From NCBI GenBank assembly GCA_025998955.1, contig AP024676.1, positions 2,046,001 through 2,110,000 on the forward strand: a stretch of DNA of 64,000 bases. The letters run 5' to 3'. The translations under genes were made by a program, and so were the position numbers. Within the stretch, counting starts at the first letter, position 1, and each line of letters starts with the position of its first letter. The notes beneath the pieces are model-generated. The model worked only from the letters and a program-made list of their open reading frames with translations. It was not told the DNA's origin and did not search any database. This stretch comes from Candidatus Roseilinea sp. (GTDB lineage Bacteria > Chloroflexota > Anaerolineae > J036 > Brachytrichaceae). This document shows positions 38,291 to 48,072 of this stretch, one piece after another.

Positions 38291-39370
38291 ATGGCATCCA
38301 CGTTCTACACCTACGTCGGCACATACACGAACGGCCGGCGCGAAGGCATCTTCGCCTTTACGTTCGACGCCGCCCATGGGACGGCGCAACCGATCGGCGC
38401 GACCGAGGGTTTGTCCAATCCGTCATTCTTGGCCATTCATCCCGCGCAGCGCTTCCTCTATGCCGTGAGCGAGGTGGAGGACTTCGGCGGCCAGCCGGCA
38501 GGCGCCGTGAGCGCATTCGCCATCGAAGCGCAGACCGGCAAACTCCATCTGCTCAACCAACAGTCGTCTATCGGTGCAGGGCCATGCCACCTTAGCGTGG
38601 ACGCAACCGGGCGCTTCGTCCTCGTCGCCAACTACGGCAGCGGCAGCGTCGCCGTGTTGCCGGTCAACGCCGATGGATCGCTGGCCGAAGCCAGCGACTT
38701 CGTGCAGCACCACGGCTCAAGCGTCAATCCGCAGCGCCAAGAGGGGCCGCACGCACATTCGATCATCCTCGATCCGGCCAACCGCTTCGCCTTCGTCGCC
38801 GACCTCGGCCTGGACAAGGTGATGATCTATCGCTTCGACGCCGAGCGCGGCAAGCTAATGCCGAACGAGCCGGCGTGCACGCCGGTGAAGCCGGGAGCCG
38901 GCCCGCGCCATTTCACCTTTCACCCCAGCGGTCGCTTCGCCTACGTGATCAACGAGCTGGATAACACGGTGACCGCGTTTGCCTACGATGCCGAGCGCGG
39001 CGCGCTGCACGAGTTGCAGACGATCTCGACGCTGCCGGAGGGCTACGCGCAAACCAGCTACTGCGCCGACGTGCACGTCGCGGCGTCGGGACGCTTCTTG
39101 TACGGCTCGAACCGCGGGCACGACAGCATCGCCATCTTCGCGATCCACGACGATGGGCGGTTGTCGTCGCTCGGTCAGGAGCCGACGCGTGGGCATTGGC
39201 CGCGCAACTTCGCGCTCGACCCGACCGGCCGCTTCCTGTGGGCCGCCAACCAGGAGAGCGACACGATCACCGTCTTTGCAGTGGATGCGACGACCGGCCG
39301 GCTCTTGGCGCGCGACCAGCTTCACGTCCCCAAGCCGGTGTGCGTCAAGTTCGTGACGATGGGAGCGTGA
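38291..39370 (+). CDS. Lactonase, 7-bladed beta-propeller (6-phosphogluconolactonase-like)
   Basis: The 359-residue protein matches the PF10282 lactonase family (Pgl/YbhE type). It shows YVGTYTNGRREGIFAF at the start, repeated blade motifs such as PSFLAIHPAQRFLYAVSE, DATGRFVLVANYGSGSV and DPTGRFLWAANQESDTI, and the conserved GPHAHSI and GAGPRHFTFHP. It should open a sugar lactone such as 6-phosphogluconolactone. It lies 10 bases after the Ldh_2 gene on the same strand. Confidence 0.9.
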   Translation: MASTFYTYVGTYTNGRREGIFAFTFDAAHGTAQPIGATEGLSNPSFLAIHPAQRFLYAVSEVEDFGGQPAGAVSAFAIEAQTGKLHLLNQQSSIGAGPCHLSVDATGRFVLVANYGSGSVAVLPVNADGSLAEASDFVQHHGSSVNPQRQEGPHAHSIILDPANRFAFVADLGLDKVMIYRFDAERGKLMPNEPACTPVKPGAGPRHFTFHPSGRFAYVINELDNTVTAFAYDAERGALHELQTISTLPEGYAQTSYCADVHVAASGRFLYGSNRGHDSIAIFAIHDDGRLSSLGQEPTRGHWPRNFALDPTGRFLWAANQESDTITVFAVDATTGRLLARDQLHVPKPVCVKFVTMGA

Positions 39371-39506
39371 GTAAAACACGGGTCGTCAGTCGTGAACTGT
39401 AAAGCGCAAGACGCAACACGAAGGACGCAAGACCCAAGTTGGAGGGAAAGCCCTCCCACTCCCGACGCCCCACTTCCCACCAAAAACCAACAACCAGCAA
39501 CCGATC
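39371..39506. repeat. Short-word repeats upstream of galM
   Basis: The gap is built of near-repeats: GCAAGACGCAACACGAAGGACGCAAGAC (first part, outlined by the word GACGCAA), then CCCACTCCCGACGCCCCACTTCCCA and ACCAACAACCAGCAACC. The words CACTCCCGAC and CACTTCCC recur at 10.46 and 55.1 kb. Confidence 0.6.
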
Positions 39507-40559
39507 ATGAACATCCAAAAACATCCCTTCAGTAAGCTGCCCGACGGCAGCGAGGTTGAGCAATACACTCTGACGAACGAGGGCGGCTTGACCGTCCAGA
39601 TCATCACCTATGGCGGCATCATCACTGCGCTGCGCGCGCCGGACCGCAACGGCACGCCGGGCGACATCGTGCTGGGCTTCGATTCGCTGGCGGGCTACCT
39701 GGCCGGGCATCCCTACTTCGGCTGCATCGTCGGCCGATTCGCCAACCGCATCGCCGGCGGGCGCTTCACACTCGACGGCGTAGCGTATCAGCTTGCCGTG
39801 AACAACGGGCCGAACCACTTGCACGGCGGCCTGGCCGGCTTCGACAAAAAGCTCTGGCGCGCGACGACCGGCCGCAGCGACGGCGCGATTAGCGTGGCGC
39901 TGTCCTACCTCAGCCGGGACGGCGAGGAGGGCTACCCGGGCAACCTGCACGTGACGGTGACCTACACGCTGACGCGCGACAACGCGCTGCACATCCGCTA
40001 CCTGGCGCGCACCGACAAGCCCACCATCCTCAACCTGACCAATCACACCTACTTCAACCTGGCCGGTCAGGGCGACATCCTCGACCACGAGGTCACCATC
40101 AACGCCGACCACTTTACGCCGGTGAACGAGACGCTCATTCCCACCGGCGAGTTGCAACCCGTCGCGGGCACCCCGCTGGACTTCCGCCAACCGATGCGCA
40201 TCGGCGCGCGGATCAACGACCCGCACGAGCAACTGGTCCGCGCCGGCGGCTACGATCACAACTTCATCATCAACGGCGCGATGGGCGAGCTGCGCTTCGC
40301 CGCGCGCGTCTATGAGCCATCCAGCGGCCGCGTGCTGGAGGTCTACACCACCGAGCCGGGCATGCAGCTCTACACCGGCAACTTCCTGGACGGCTCGATC
40401 GTCGGCAAGGGCGGGACGGTGTATGGCCGGCGGGCCGGCTTGTGCCTGGAGACCCAGCACTTCCCCGACTCGCCGAACCAGCCGAACTTCCCGAGCGCCG
40501 TGCTGCGGCCAAGCGAGAGCTTTCACTCGGCAACGGTGTTCAAGTTCGGCGCGCGCTAA
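39507..40559 (+). CDS. galM: Aldose 1-epimerase (galactose mutarotase)
   Basis: The 350-residue protein is a GalM-type mutarotase interconverting alpha and beta forms of aldoses. It has YGGIITALRAPDRNG, GRFANRIAGGRFTLDG, NNGPNHLHGG (catalytic His), NLTNHTYFNL, and YDHNFI. The C-terminal end has VYTTEPGMQLYTGNFLDG and LCLETQHFPDSPN, containing the catalytic Glu. Length is normal. It probably supports use of sugars released by the glycosidase or imported by the transporters. Confidence 0.94.
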   Translation: MNIQKHPFSKLPDGSEVEQYTLTNEGGLTVQIITYGGIITALRAPDRNGTPGDIVLGFDSLAGYLAGHPYFGCIVGRFANRIAGGRFTLDGVAYQLAVNNGPNHLHGGLAGFDKKLWRATTGRSDGAISVALSYLSRDGEEGYPGNLHVTVTYTLTRDNALHIRYLARTDKPTILNLTNHTYFNLAGQGDILDHEVTINADHFTPVNETLIPTGELQPVAGTPLDFRQPMRIGARINDPHEQLVRAGGYDHNFIINGAMGELRFAARVYEPSSGRVLEVYTTEPGMQLYTGNFLDGSIVGKGGTVYGRRAGLCLETQHFPDSPNQPNFPSAVLRPSESFHSATVFKFGAR

Positions 40560-40582
40560 GAGCACCGAATCGCGAACGCTTT

Positions 40583-41629
40583 TCAGGCAGCATGCCGCCC
40601 CACCTCCCACGTGCGCAAGCCGAAGCGGCTGAGATAAATCGGGATGGCGCGGCAAGGAGGCACATCTGCCTCGATGGCGCGAATCATCTCGCGCTTGACG
40701 TGCGACAGGTCGCCGCACAGCAAGGTGATCGAGCCACCTTCGCCGCCGGCGCCGTTGACCTTCCAACCCAGCGCGCCGTATGCCCGGGCGATCTCGATGA
40801 CGCGCAGCGCATCGGCGCTCACCAACGCCGGGTTGAGCGCAGCTTGCGCTGCAGTGTTCTCGGCCATGGCGCGGCCCAGGGCGACGAAATCGCCGGCGTA
40901 GATGGCATCACGCGCTTGCTCCGCGGCGCAGCGCAGCGCTTCGATCTTCGGGTTGCTCGGCCCGGCGTCCTCCAGCTCGCGGATCACCCGCTCGTGCACC
41001 TGCGACGAGTCGTGCGTGCGGCCCAGGAAGATCAGCACCAGCCGGCGCTCCAATTCCCACCACACCGCATCGGGAACGCGGATCGGCGACACGCTGGCGT
41101 GCGGATAGCGGTGCATCTCGATGTAGTTGATGCCGCCGTAAGCCGCGCACAATTGGTCCTGGATGCCGCTCTGTCGCTTCAGCATCTCCGTCTCCACCGC
41201 GTGCGCGGCATAGGCGACCTCGTGCGGCGTCATGCGACCGGGCGTCAGCCGGTCGAGCGCGCCGATCAGCGCCACGGCCACCGACGCCGATGTGCCGGTG
41301 CTGGCGCCGGCCGGCGCCTCGCTATAGATCGCCACGCGGATGGCTACGTCGTCCGGCACGCGCATGCGTTCGATGGCTGCCTCGATCAACGGATGGGCTT
41401 GCCAGCGCGCGCCAGGGGTGACGGCGAAACGCTCGCCGTAGTTCTCCGCGTAAACGACGATGCGCTCGGCTTGCGCGTCGCGCGGGAGCACCTCGATCTG
41501 CACCTCGATGTACGGATAGACGCCGATGTTGAAGATCTTGCCGTGGCCAGCGAACCAGGTGTCGGTCCAGCCACCGTTGTCGCAGATGCGAATGGGCGCA
41601 ACGGCGTTGATGATGCGAAGTGAATGCAT
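40583..41629 (-). CDS. GHMP kinase (heptose 7-phosphate kinase-like)
   Basis: The 348-residue protein is a GHMP-family sugar kinase. The ATP loop reads EAPAGASTGTSASVAV, a variant of the usual GLGSS motif; QSGIQDQLCAAYGG and WKVNGAGGEGGSITLL match motifs 2 and 3. The N-terminal APIRICDNGGWTDT is like HddA (D-glycero-alpha-D-manno-heptose 7-phosphate kinase). With gmhA and gmhB 20 kb away, a heptose route is possible, but L-fucose or other sugar kinases share this pattern. The start at 41629 has no clear ribosome site; the frame stays open through the repeat array. Confidence 0.82.
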   Translation of the reverse strand: MHSLRIINAVAPIRICDNGGWTDTWFAGHGKIFNIGVYPYIEVQIEVLPRDAQAERIVVYAENYGERFAVTPGARWQAHPLIEAAIERMRVPDDVAIRVAIYSEAPAGASTGTSASVAVALIGALDRLTPGRMTPHEVAYAAHAVETEMLKRQSGIQDQLCAAYGGINYIEMHRYPHASVSPIRVPDAVWWELERRLVLIFLGRTHDSSQVHERVIRELEDAGPSNPKIEALRCAAEQARDAIYAGDFVALGRAMAENTAAQAALNPALVSADALRVIEIARAYGALGWKVNGAGGEGGSITLLCGDLSHVKREMIRAIEADVPPCRAIPIYLSRFGLRTWEVGRHAA

Positions 41630-41679
41630 GCGTGGAGTATGGCCGGGCGGAGCGGGGCGGTCAAGCAAGGATATACGTT

Positions 41680-41995
41680 GCCCGGTGACTGCAAGTCGCG
41701 GGCAACTCGAGCAAAGTCCGCCTTCGCGGACTGCCCCCGGTCGCCGCCACAACACCCTGCCCGGCGACTGCAAGTCGCGGGCAACTGGAGCAAAGTCCGC
41801 CTTCGCGGACTGCCCCCGGTCGCCGCCGCCGCAACACCCTGCCCGGCGACTGCAAGTCGCGGGCAACTCGAGCAAAGTCCGCCTTCGCGGACTGCCCCCG
41901 GTCGCCGCCGCCGCAACACCCTGCCCGGCGACTGCAAGTCGCAGGCAACTCGAGCAAAGTCCGCCTTCGCGGACTTGTCCTCAGTCGCTGCGCAA
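41680..41995. repeat. Tandem array of four ~82-bp hairpin units
   Basis: Units begin at 41680, 41759, 41841 and 41923 (periods 79, 82, 82). Each has CGACT-GCA-AGTCG, GGGCAACTCGAGCAAAG, a perfect 7-bp hairpin (AGTCCGC-CTTC-GCGGACT) and a GC-rich spacer with GCCGCC runs. Units 2 and 3 are nearly identical; unit 1 lacks one GCC triplet, and the tail of unit 4 is diverged. The array lies between the starts of a GHMP kinase and the stop of the DUF4340 gene. Confidence 0.92.
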
Positions 41996-42001
41996 CGCGG
42001 G

Positions 42002-42985
42002 TTACGACGCCGGCGTCGCAGTTGCTTCCGGCGTCGGCGTGGCCGGCGGTTGGATGAAGTCCTCGCGCCGGGCGTTCACGATCTCATCCAAGATGAATGC
42101 GTTCACATGCACATACCATGGCGAGTTGCGCGACTTCACCACATAGGCGTTGTCGGCGTCGGCCTTCGCGCCGATCGTCAACACCAGCGGCGCCAAGCTG
42201 GACAAGTCCGACTTGAGCGTGAGGGTGATGGTCGCCGTCGGGCGATCCATGCCGTATTCGGGTTTGGCTGTCTTGCCCAGCGGACGCACCATGTAGAGCG
42301 AGGAGACGCGCGAGAGGATGGTCTCCAGCCGGCTGGGGTTGAAGACCTCGCCTGCCGCCAACCCTTTGAACTCCCAGACATCGCTCACGTTGCGCTGGAA
42401 TTCCAGCGTGCCGGTGATGTTGGTGATCACCACCTTGCCCACCGCAGCTTCGGTGGATGTGAAGTAGATCGTGTTGATCCAGCTCGGCAGGTCGCTAGAG
42501 ATGTCGAACGTGGCCAGCTTGGTGGTCAGGAAGACGTCGTTCGAGCCGCCCAAGCGCACGTGCGAGCTACCGCCGCGCGCCGAACCGAAGAACAACGTCT
42601 GATCGCCTTGGCCGGTGGTCAGGTCAACGCGCCGCGCGAAGGTATCCTCGGCCACCTGCAGGCGCGCATGGCTGGTCGCCGTCGTCGCCACCGGCTGGCC
42701 AACCTGAATGGCGGTCAGCTTGTTCAACAGCTCGGTCACTTTGCTCTCGTTCACCGGAAAGTCCTCGACCTCCGGCAGCACCCATTGTCCGTCTTTCTTG
42801 GCGATGTGCACGCGCCGGTCGGGCCTTTCCTGGATCGTCAGCGCCGTCACGTCGGCAGCGGCGACCTGCGACATCAGCGGCCGCAGCGTCCGGTTAGACG
42901 CCTGGGCCGGCAGCACAAGCACGATTGCCGCGACGACGATTTGGACGACGAGCAACACAGCGAGGATTTGGTTGCGACGGTTCAT
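42002..42985 (-). CDS. DUF4340 protein, Gld-like ABC operon
   Basis: The 327-residue protein has one N-terminal membrane anchor (ILAVLLVVQIVVAAIVLVL) and repeated DUF4340 modules: VTALTIQERPDRRVHIAKKDGQWVLP (outlined) and a second around LPSWINTIYF. It ends in a Pro/Thr-rich tail. DUF4340 genes commonly follow GldG-like auxiliary genes and probably form an outer part of the same ABC complex. It starts 2 bases after the stop of the fused permease gene, so translation is likely coupled. Confidence 0.88.
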   Translation of the reverse strand: MNRRNQILAVLLVVQIVVAAIVLVLPAQASNRTLRPLMSQVAAADVTALTIQERPDRRVHIAKKDGQWVLPEVEDFPVNESKVTELLNKLTAIQVGQPVATTATSHARLQVAEDTFARRVDLTTGQGDQTLFFGSARGGSSHVRLGGSNDVFLTTKLATFDISSDLPSWINTIYFTSTEAAVGKVVITNITGTLEFQRNVSDVWEFKGLAAGEVFNPSRLETILSRVSSLYMVRPLGKTAKPEYGMDRPTATITLTLKSDLSSLAPLVLTIGAKADADNAYVVKSRNSPWYVHVNAFILDEIVNARREDFIQPPATPTPEATATPAS

Positions 42986-42987
42986 CG

Positions 42988-45924
42988 TTAGTTCACCTCC
43001 TTGCGCATCGCGCGCGCATCGCCGGCGCGCACCGGGACGGTCGCCGGCGCGAGCTGCATCGGCGGCTCGGCGCGCTGGCGCAGCCGCCAGATCAGGCCGA
43101 TGCCGAACAACGCAGCGACCATGACGACGTAGTTAGCGATCTCCCACGCGCGGCGCTCGCTCTCGGTCAGCGGGCGCAGCGTGCGCGTCACCGTGCCGCG
43201 CGTGCGGATGTCCAGCAACTCCAGCTCCTCCACCGTCCAGTCGGCCACGTTCTGCATGAACTGCAGGCTGTTCAGGTAACGCTCCTGGCCCAACCGCGAC
43301 GAAAGCTCCAGCAGCGCATCGTTCAAAAAGTCGGCGCTGCCGATCACCACGAGCCGCGCCGTGTCGGGGGACTGCTCGATGGTCGCGCCGACCGGTCGCG
43401 CCGGCTCGGGCGTGGGCGTGGGTTCGGGCGTCGCGCCCGGCGCCGGGGTCGGTGCTGGCGTCGGCGTGACCTGCAGCGGCGAAGGCTTGCCTTTGAAGAA
43501 GCTCTCGAAGCTGCCCTGGATGGCGACGGCCAGGGTGCGCGACTTGCGCTCGCCTTCTACGGGGAAGCCAAGCTCCGGGTGAGCCTGGAAGTTGGGCTGA
43601 ACGTTAGCGTCGGTGCGCACCCACGACTGATCGGTGGAGCGCAGCAGCGTCGTCACCTTGCGATCGGCGTTCTTCTGCGCATCCACCTCGATCGGCGAGA
43701 CGAAGTTCATCGTTACCGCCGGCAGGCGCGACACAATCGGGTTGTTGCGATCCATGCCGTCGGGCCGCACGTCCACGAAGAACGGATAGTTCACCGCCTG
43801 CAGCTCTCGGACGATCAGCCCGCCGATGTCGCGGTTCACCTCCACCGGGAACGGCTCGTTCTGCGGATCCATCACCAGGCCGGGGCCGACCTTCACGCCG
43901 TAGTGCTCCAACATCTCGTTCAGCCCACCCTGCACCGGCTCGAGTATGGGCGAGCCGAAGCCGAGCATCAACGAGTAATTGCCGCCGGCGATCACCACCG
44001 AGCCGCCCTGCATCAGGTACTGGTCAATCGCGTAACGCGCCTTGTCGTCCAGGTTGCGCGGGCCGATGATGATTAGGGTATTCACATCCGGCGGCACCTG
44101 GCCGGTCGAGAGATTCACGTCGCGCACGGTGTATTCGCGGCTCAGTTGCTCGCGGATCAGCCGCCAGTTGCCGGGGTCGGCGCCGCCGAACATGCCCATC
44201 TGCGGCGGCGGCGTCCACAGGCCGATCACGTTCAAGAAGCCACCCAGGTTGCGCTTGAGGGCCGACTCGATGGCCGTGCGGATGGACGACTCGGTAAAGT
44301 CGCCTTCGGGATAGATCGCCTGCGCCTTGCCGTCCATCTCCAGCAACATGTTCAGATAGAACGACTCGAGGCTGAAGAGCGCGACCGGCGTGGGCTGCAG
44401 CCCATAGCGCTCGACCAGCGCCTTGCGCGTGAAGGTCACGTTGGGTTGATCGGGGTCCACCACCTGATACTCGAACTTGCCGCCCGACTTCTGCTGGATC
44501 TCCTGGGCGACCTTCTCCATCAGTCCCGGCACGTCCTTGAATGCCTCGGGCAGCGTCTGGCGGGTGACCAGGATGGTCAGGCGGGCGGGCTGCTCGAGCG
44601 CGGCGAACACCGACTCGATGCCGCGGAAGCCGCTGGTCACCTTCTTGATGGCGCGGGTGAGGTCGTATTCGAGGTTGCGCAAGCGCACGTCCACCGTGCC
44701 GTCGCGGCGCTGTTCCACCTCGATCAGGTCGCGGAAGTTCAGCACGGTGTTCTGGTCGCCGTAGCGCACCAGGATGTCGAAGTAAGTGTTGATGAGCGAA
44801 GCCTCGTAGCGCCCGGCCACTTGCACCGGCGTGGGCTGAATGCCATAGGTGCGCGCGGCTTCGGCTTCGAGGTTCGGATCGGTGATCGGGTCAACGACTT
44901 CTGCGGTGACTTGGCCGCGCCCGGCGATCTGGTATTCGCGCAGCAGATCGCGCACGCGCGGCGTCAGCGGCGCCAGCAGCGGATGGGTCTTCTCGCTGAT
45001 GTAGGCGCGGATGAGCAGCGGCTCTTGCAGCTCGCCGAGCAGGTTCAAGGTTGCCGGCGAGAGGCTGAACTCGCGCTGGGCGGTTAGGTCGGCGCGCAGC
45101 ATCTGCAGCGGACCGGCCCAGACGTTGACGGCGATCAGGTTGAGCGCCACCAGGCCGCTGGTGAGGTTGGCCGTGCGGCGGTATTCCGCCGTGCGCGGGC
45201 CGGCGCTCCAGCGCTTGCGATCCAACGACCAGGCGTTCAGCGTCAGGAAGATCAGCGCCAGCGTGACGTAGTAGGCCAGGTCGCGCAGGTCAATCACGCC
45301 GCGCTCGATGCTCTCGAAGCGGCTGCCGGTGCCCAGCGCCCGGAAGAACTCGGCCGTGCTGCCGGTCACGAAGTCCACCACCAGCGGGCTGCCGATCAGG
45401 TAGAACGCGCCGCCGACCAGCGCCGTGACGATCAGCGCCACGATCTGGTTATCGGTGCGCGACGAGACGAACAGGCCGATGGCCGCATACGCCGAGGCCA
45501 GCAACAGCGCCGCGATGTAGCCGCCGATCACCGGCCCCCAATCCAGGTTGCCCAGCAGCGCCACGGTGAACGTGAGCGGCAGCGTGAGCGCCAGCGCCAG
45601 CGCCACCAGGCCCATCACCGCCAGAAACTTGCCGGCCACCAGTTGCCAGGTCGGCACGGGCAGCGTCAACAGCATCTCCAGCGACCCGCTGCGCTGCTCC
45701 TCGCTCCACTGGCGCATGGTGAGCGCCGACACCAGGAAGATCAGCAACAGCGGCATCCAACGAAACAGCGGGCGCATCTCGGCCACGCCGCGGGCGAAGA
45801 ACGTCTCGCCCCAGAAGAAAATGAACAAGCTGGCCGCCAGGAACACGCCGATGAAGATCAGCGCCTGCGGCGAGCTGAAGTAGTTGTTCCATTCCTTGCG
45901 AGTGATCGCCAAGATGGTCTTCAT
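42988..45924 (-). CDS. Fused ABC-2 permease and GldG-like auxiliary protein
   Basis: The 978-residue protein joins two proteins separate in Bacteroidetes. Residues 1-250 are a GldF/ABC-2 permease with about six membrane segments (ITRKEWNNYFSSPQALIF at the start). A further segment near 295 leads to a large GldG-like periplasmic region (ABC_transp_aux: DLTAQREFSLSPATLNLL, LIIIGPRNLDDKARYAIDQY, GGSVVIAGG). A Pro/Thr-rich linker and a last membrane helix (VVMVAALFGIGLIWRL) end the protein. AAGGAGG precedes the ATG. Gliding need not be the function; non-gliding bacteria carry this system. Confidence 0.9.
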   Translation of the reverse strand: MKTILAITRKEWNNYFSSPQALIFIGVFLAASLFIFFWGETFFARGVAEMRPLFRWMPLLLIFLVSALTMRQWSEEQRSGSLEMLLTLPVPTWQLVAGKFLAVMGLVALALALTLPLTFTVALLGNLDWGPVIGGYIAALLLASAYAAIGLFVSSRTDNQIVALIVTALVGGAFYLIGSPLVVDFVTGSTAEFFRALGTGSRFESIERGVIDLRDLAYYVTLALIFLTLNAWSLDRKRWSAGPRTAEYRRTANLTSGLVALNLIAVNVWAGPLQMLRADLTAQREFSLSPATLNLLGELQEPLLIRAYISEKTHPLLAPLTPRVRDLLREYQIAGRGQVTAEVVDPITDPNLEAEAARTYGIQPTPVQVAGRYEASLINTYFDILVRYGDQNTVLNFRDLIEVEQRRDGTVDVRLRNLEYDLTRAIKKVTSGFRGIESVFAALEQPARLTILVTRQTLPEAFKDVPGLMEKVAQEIQQKSGGKFEYQVVDPDQPNVTFTRKALVERYGLQPTPVALFSLESFYLNMLLEMDGKAQAIYPEGDFTESSIRTAIESALKRNLGGFLNVIGLWTPPPQMGMFGGADPGNWRLIREQLSREYTVRDVNLSTGQVPPDVNTLIIIGPRNLDDKARYAIDQYLMQGGSVVIAGGNYSLMLGFGSPILEPVQGGLNEMLEHYGVKVGPGLVMDPQNEPFPVEVNRDIGGLIVRELQAVNYPFFVDVRPDGMDRNNPIVSRLPAVTMNFVSPIEVDAQKNADRKVTTLLRSTDQSWVRTDANVQPNFQAHPELGFPVEGERKSRTLAVAIQGSFESFFKGKPSPLQVTPTPAPTPAPGATPEPTPTPEPARPVGATIEQSPDTARLVVIGSADFLNDALLELSSRLGQERYLNSLQFMQNVADWTVEELELLDIRTRGTVTRTLRPLTESERRAWEIANYVVMVAALFGIGLIWRLRQRAEPPMQLAPATVPVRAGDARAMRKEVN

Positions 45925-45931
45925 ACAAGCG

Positions 45932-45997
45932 CCTCCTTGTTGCGGACGAAGGACGCAGGACGTAGGGAGTAGGGAGTCGTGAGTTGCGAGTCGTGCG
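45932..45997. repeat. Short-word repeats between ABC genes
   Basis: GACGAAGGACGCAGGACGTAG is followed by GGGAGTAGGGAGTCGTGAG and GCGAGTCGTGCGTC: 7-8 base near-repeats of GGACG and GGGAGT(A/C)G. It sits inside the Gld-like operon. Confidence 0.6.
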
Positions 45998-46918
<921 letters not shown>

Positions 46919-47178
46919 ACCGTCCTCCAAAGCATGCTTTCGTATTTTCACATTGCAGACCTTAGAGTTGCCGACAGTCATGGCAACTTCGGCGCGGTTC
47001 AAACGCCCCGTACTATAGCGTGCGCGTTGAGGCAGCGCTGAGACCGCTGTTACGTTTTCTTCACATTCGCGCGCCGCCTATAGCCACGCTCCGAGGCGGG
47101 AAAGATGCGCAGGTAATGTTAGATGCGCGTTGGATGACAAGGCTTTTGGAGGATCGCAGATCGAGGTTCATCCGGGCC

Positions 47179-47871
47179 TCATGCGCCAATCTGGACGACG
47201 AAGGCAGCGTGTTCGGGTGAGCGCAGGCCGGCCGGCAGGCGCTCGAGCACCGCCGGCATATCGCCGCACAACAGGGCCGGCGCGTCCAGCCACAGCCCGG
47301 GGAAGACGCGGCTGCGCAGCACGCCGTCGGCATCGGCCGGCAGGGGCACGTATCGCCCCGCTTGTAGCTCCCACCACGCAACGGCCCGGTCGCGCACCTG
47401 CCACACGCAATACTCCTGAATGCCCGCGCGGCGATACACGTTGAACTTCTGGTGCAAGTCCTTGGAGGTGCTGCTCGACGCGACCTCGACGATCAGCTCC
47501 GGCGCGCCCTGGACGAAGCCGTCTCGATCAATGCGCGCCCGCCCGCCGCGCTCCGGCGCGATCATCAGGATCAAATCCGGCTGGAACTCGTTGTCCTGGT
47601 CAATCCGGTAGGAGACGCTGTCCAAGGTCAGTGTGCCCGGTGTGCTCACGCGATACGTGCCCAGCCAGAGGCCGATATTTGCATGTGGGATGCCGTGGTC
47701 TGCCTTGAGCGGTGAGGTCATGTAAACGATCCCCTCGATGAGTTCCGCCTTCTTGACGTGCGGCATGGCCTCGTAGCGGCGCTCGAATTCGTCGCGCGTG
47801 AGGAAGTCGCCGTTCTCCAACGGCGGCGCGGCGAGGTCGTCGGCGAGTCGCTGCGTTGCGAACGAGGACAT
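47179..47871 (-). CDS. Uma2-family (DUF820) nuclease-like protein, second copy
   Basis: A 230-residue Uma2 protein with AELIEGIVYMTSPLKADHG, FQPDLILMIAPERGG, GAPELIVEVASSSTSKD and KFNVYRRAGIQEYCVWQV, giving the D, E-V-A-S-S and K landmarks. A C-terminal extension of about 60 residues carries the common Uma2 tail (PLPADADGVLRSRVFPGLWL). It is only distantly similar to the copy at 5.2-5.9 kb, so not a recent duplication. Role unknown. Confidence 0.87.
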   Translation of the reverse strand: MSSFATQRLADDLAAPPLENGDFLTRDEFERRYEAMPHVKKAELIEGIVYMTSPLKADHGIPHANIGLWLGTYRVSTPGTLTLDSVSYRIDQDNEFQPDLILMIAPERGGRARIDRDGFVQGAPELIVEVASSSTSKDLHQKFNVYRRAGIQEYCVWQVRDRAVAWWELQAGRYVPLPADADGVLRSRVFPGLWLDAPALLCGDMPAVLERLPAGLRSPEHAAFVVQIGA

Positions 47872-47901
47872 GCGCAGACTATAGGCCGGCGCGCGTGGAT
47901 C

Positions 47902-48064
47902 GAGCGCTCAACGGGTGCATTCGCCAACGGGGGCAGACGTAATAGCTCGGTCGCGCTCTGCCCCCATTCGCGGCACGTATAGGGCGCGGACTCCGTTCCG
48001 CGCCCCACCGTGCAAATTTTGCCCCGATGCACGAGTGCACCCCGCTCAACGCGCGTTGAGCGCT
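47902..48064. repeat. Element bounded by inverted repeats, containing part of the dispersed repeat
   Basis: GAGCGCTCAACGGGTGCA at the left is the inverse of the right side, TGCACCCCGCTCAACG followed by CGTTGAGCGCT. Between them, 47914-47941 matches the end of copies A-C in reverse (GGTGCATTCGCCAACGGGGG). A further hairpin GGGCGCGGA/TCCGCGCCC-like pair lies in the middle. It looks like a small non-coding mobile or hairpin element. Confidence 0.55.
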
Positions 48065-48072
48065 TCCATTTC

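Noticed and set aside
41680-41995. CRISPR array
   Set aside because: Four tandem 82-bp units without unique spacers and no cas genes; it is a simple tandem repeat.
41624-42991. Long plus-strand frame running through the tandem array
   Set aside because: Open because the repeat lacks stops; it then runs antisense to the DUF4340 gene with no recognisable domain.
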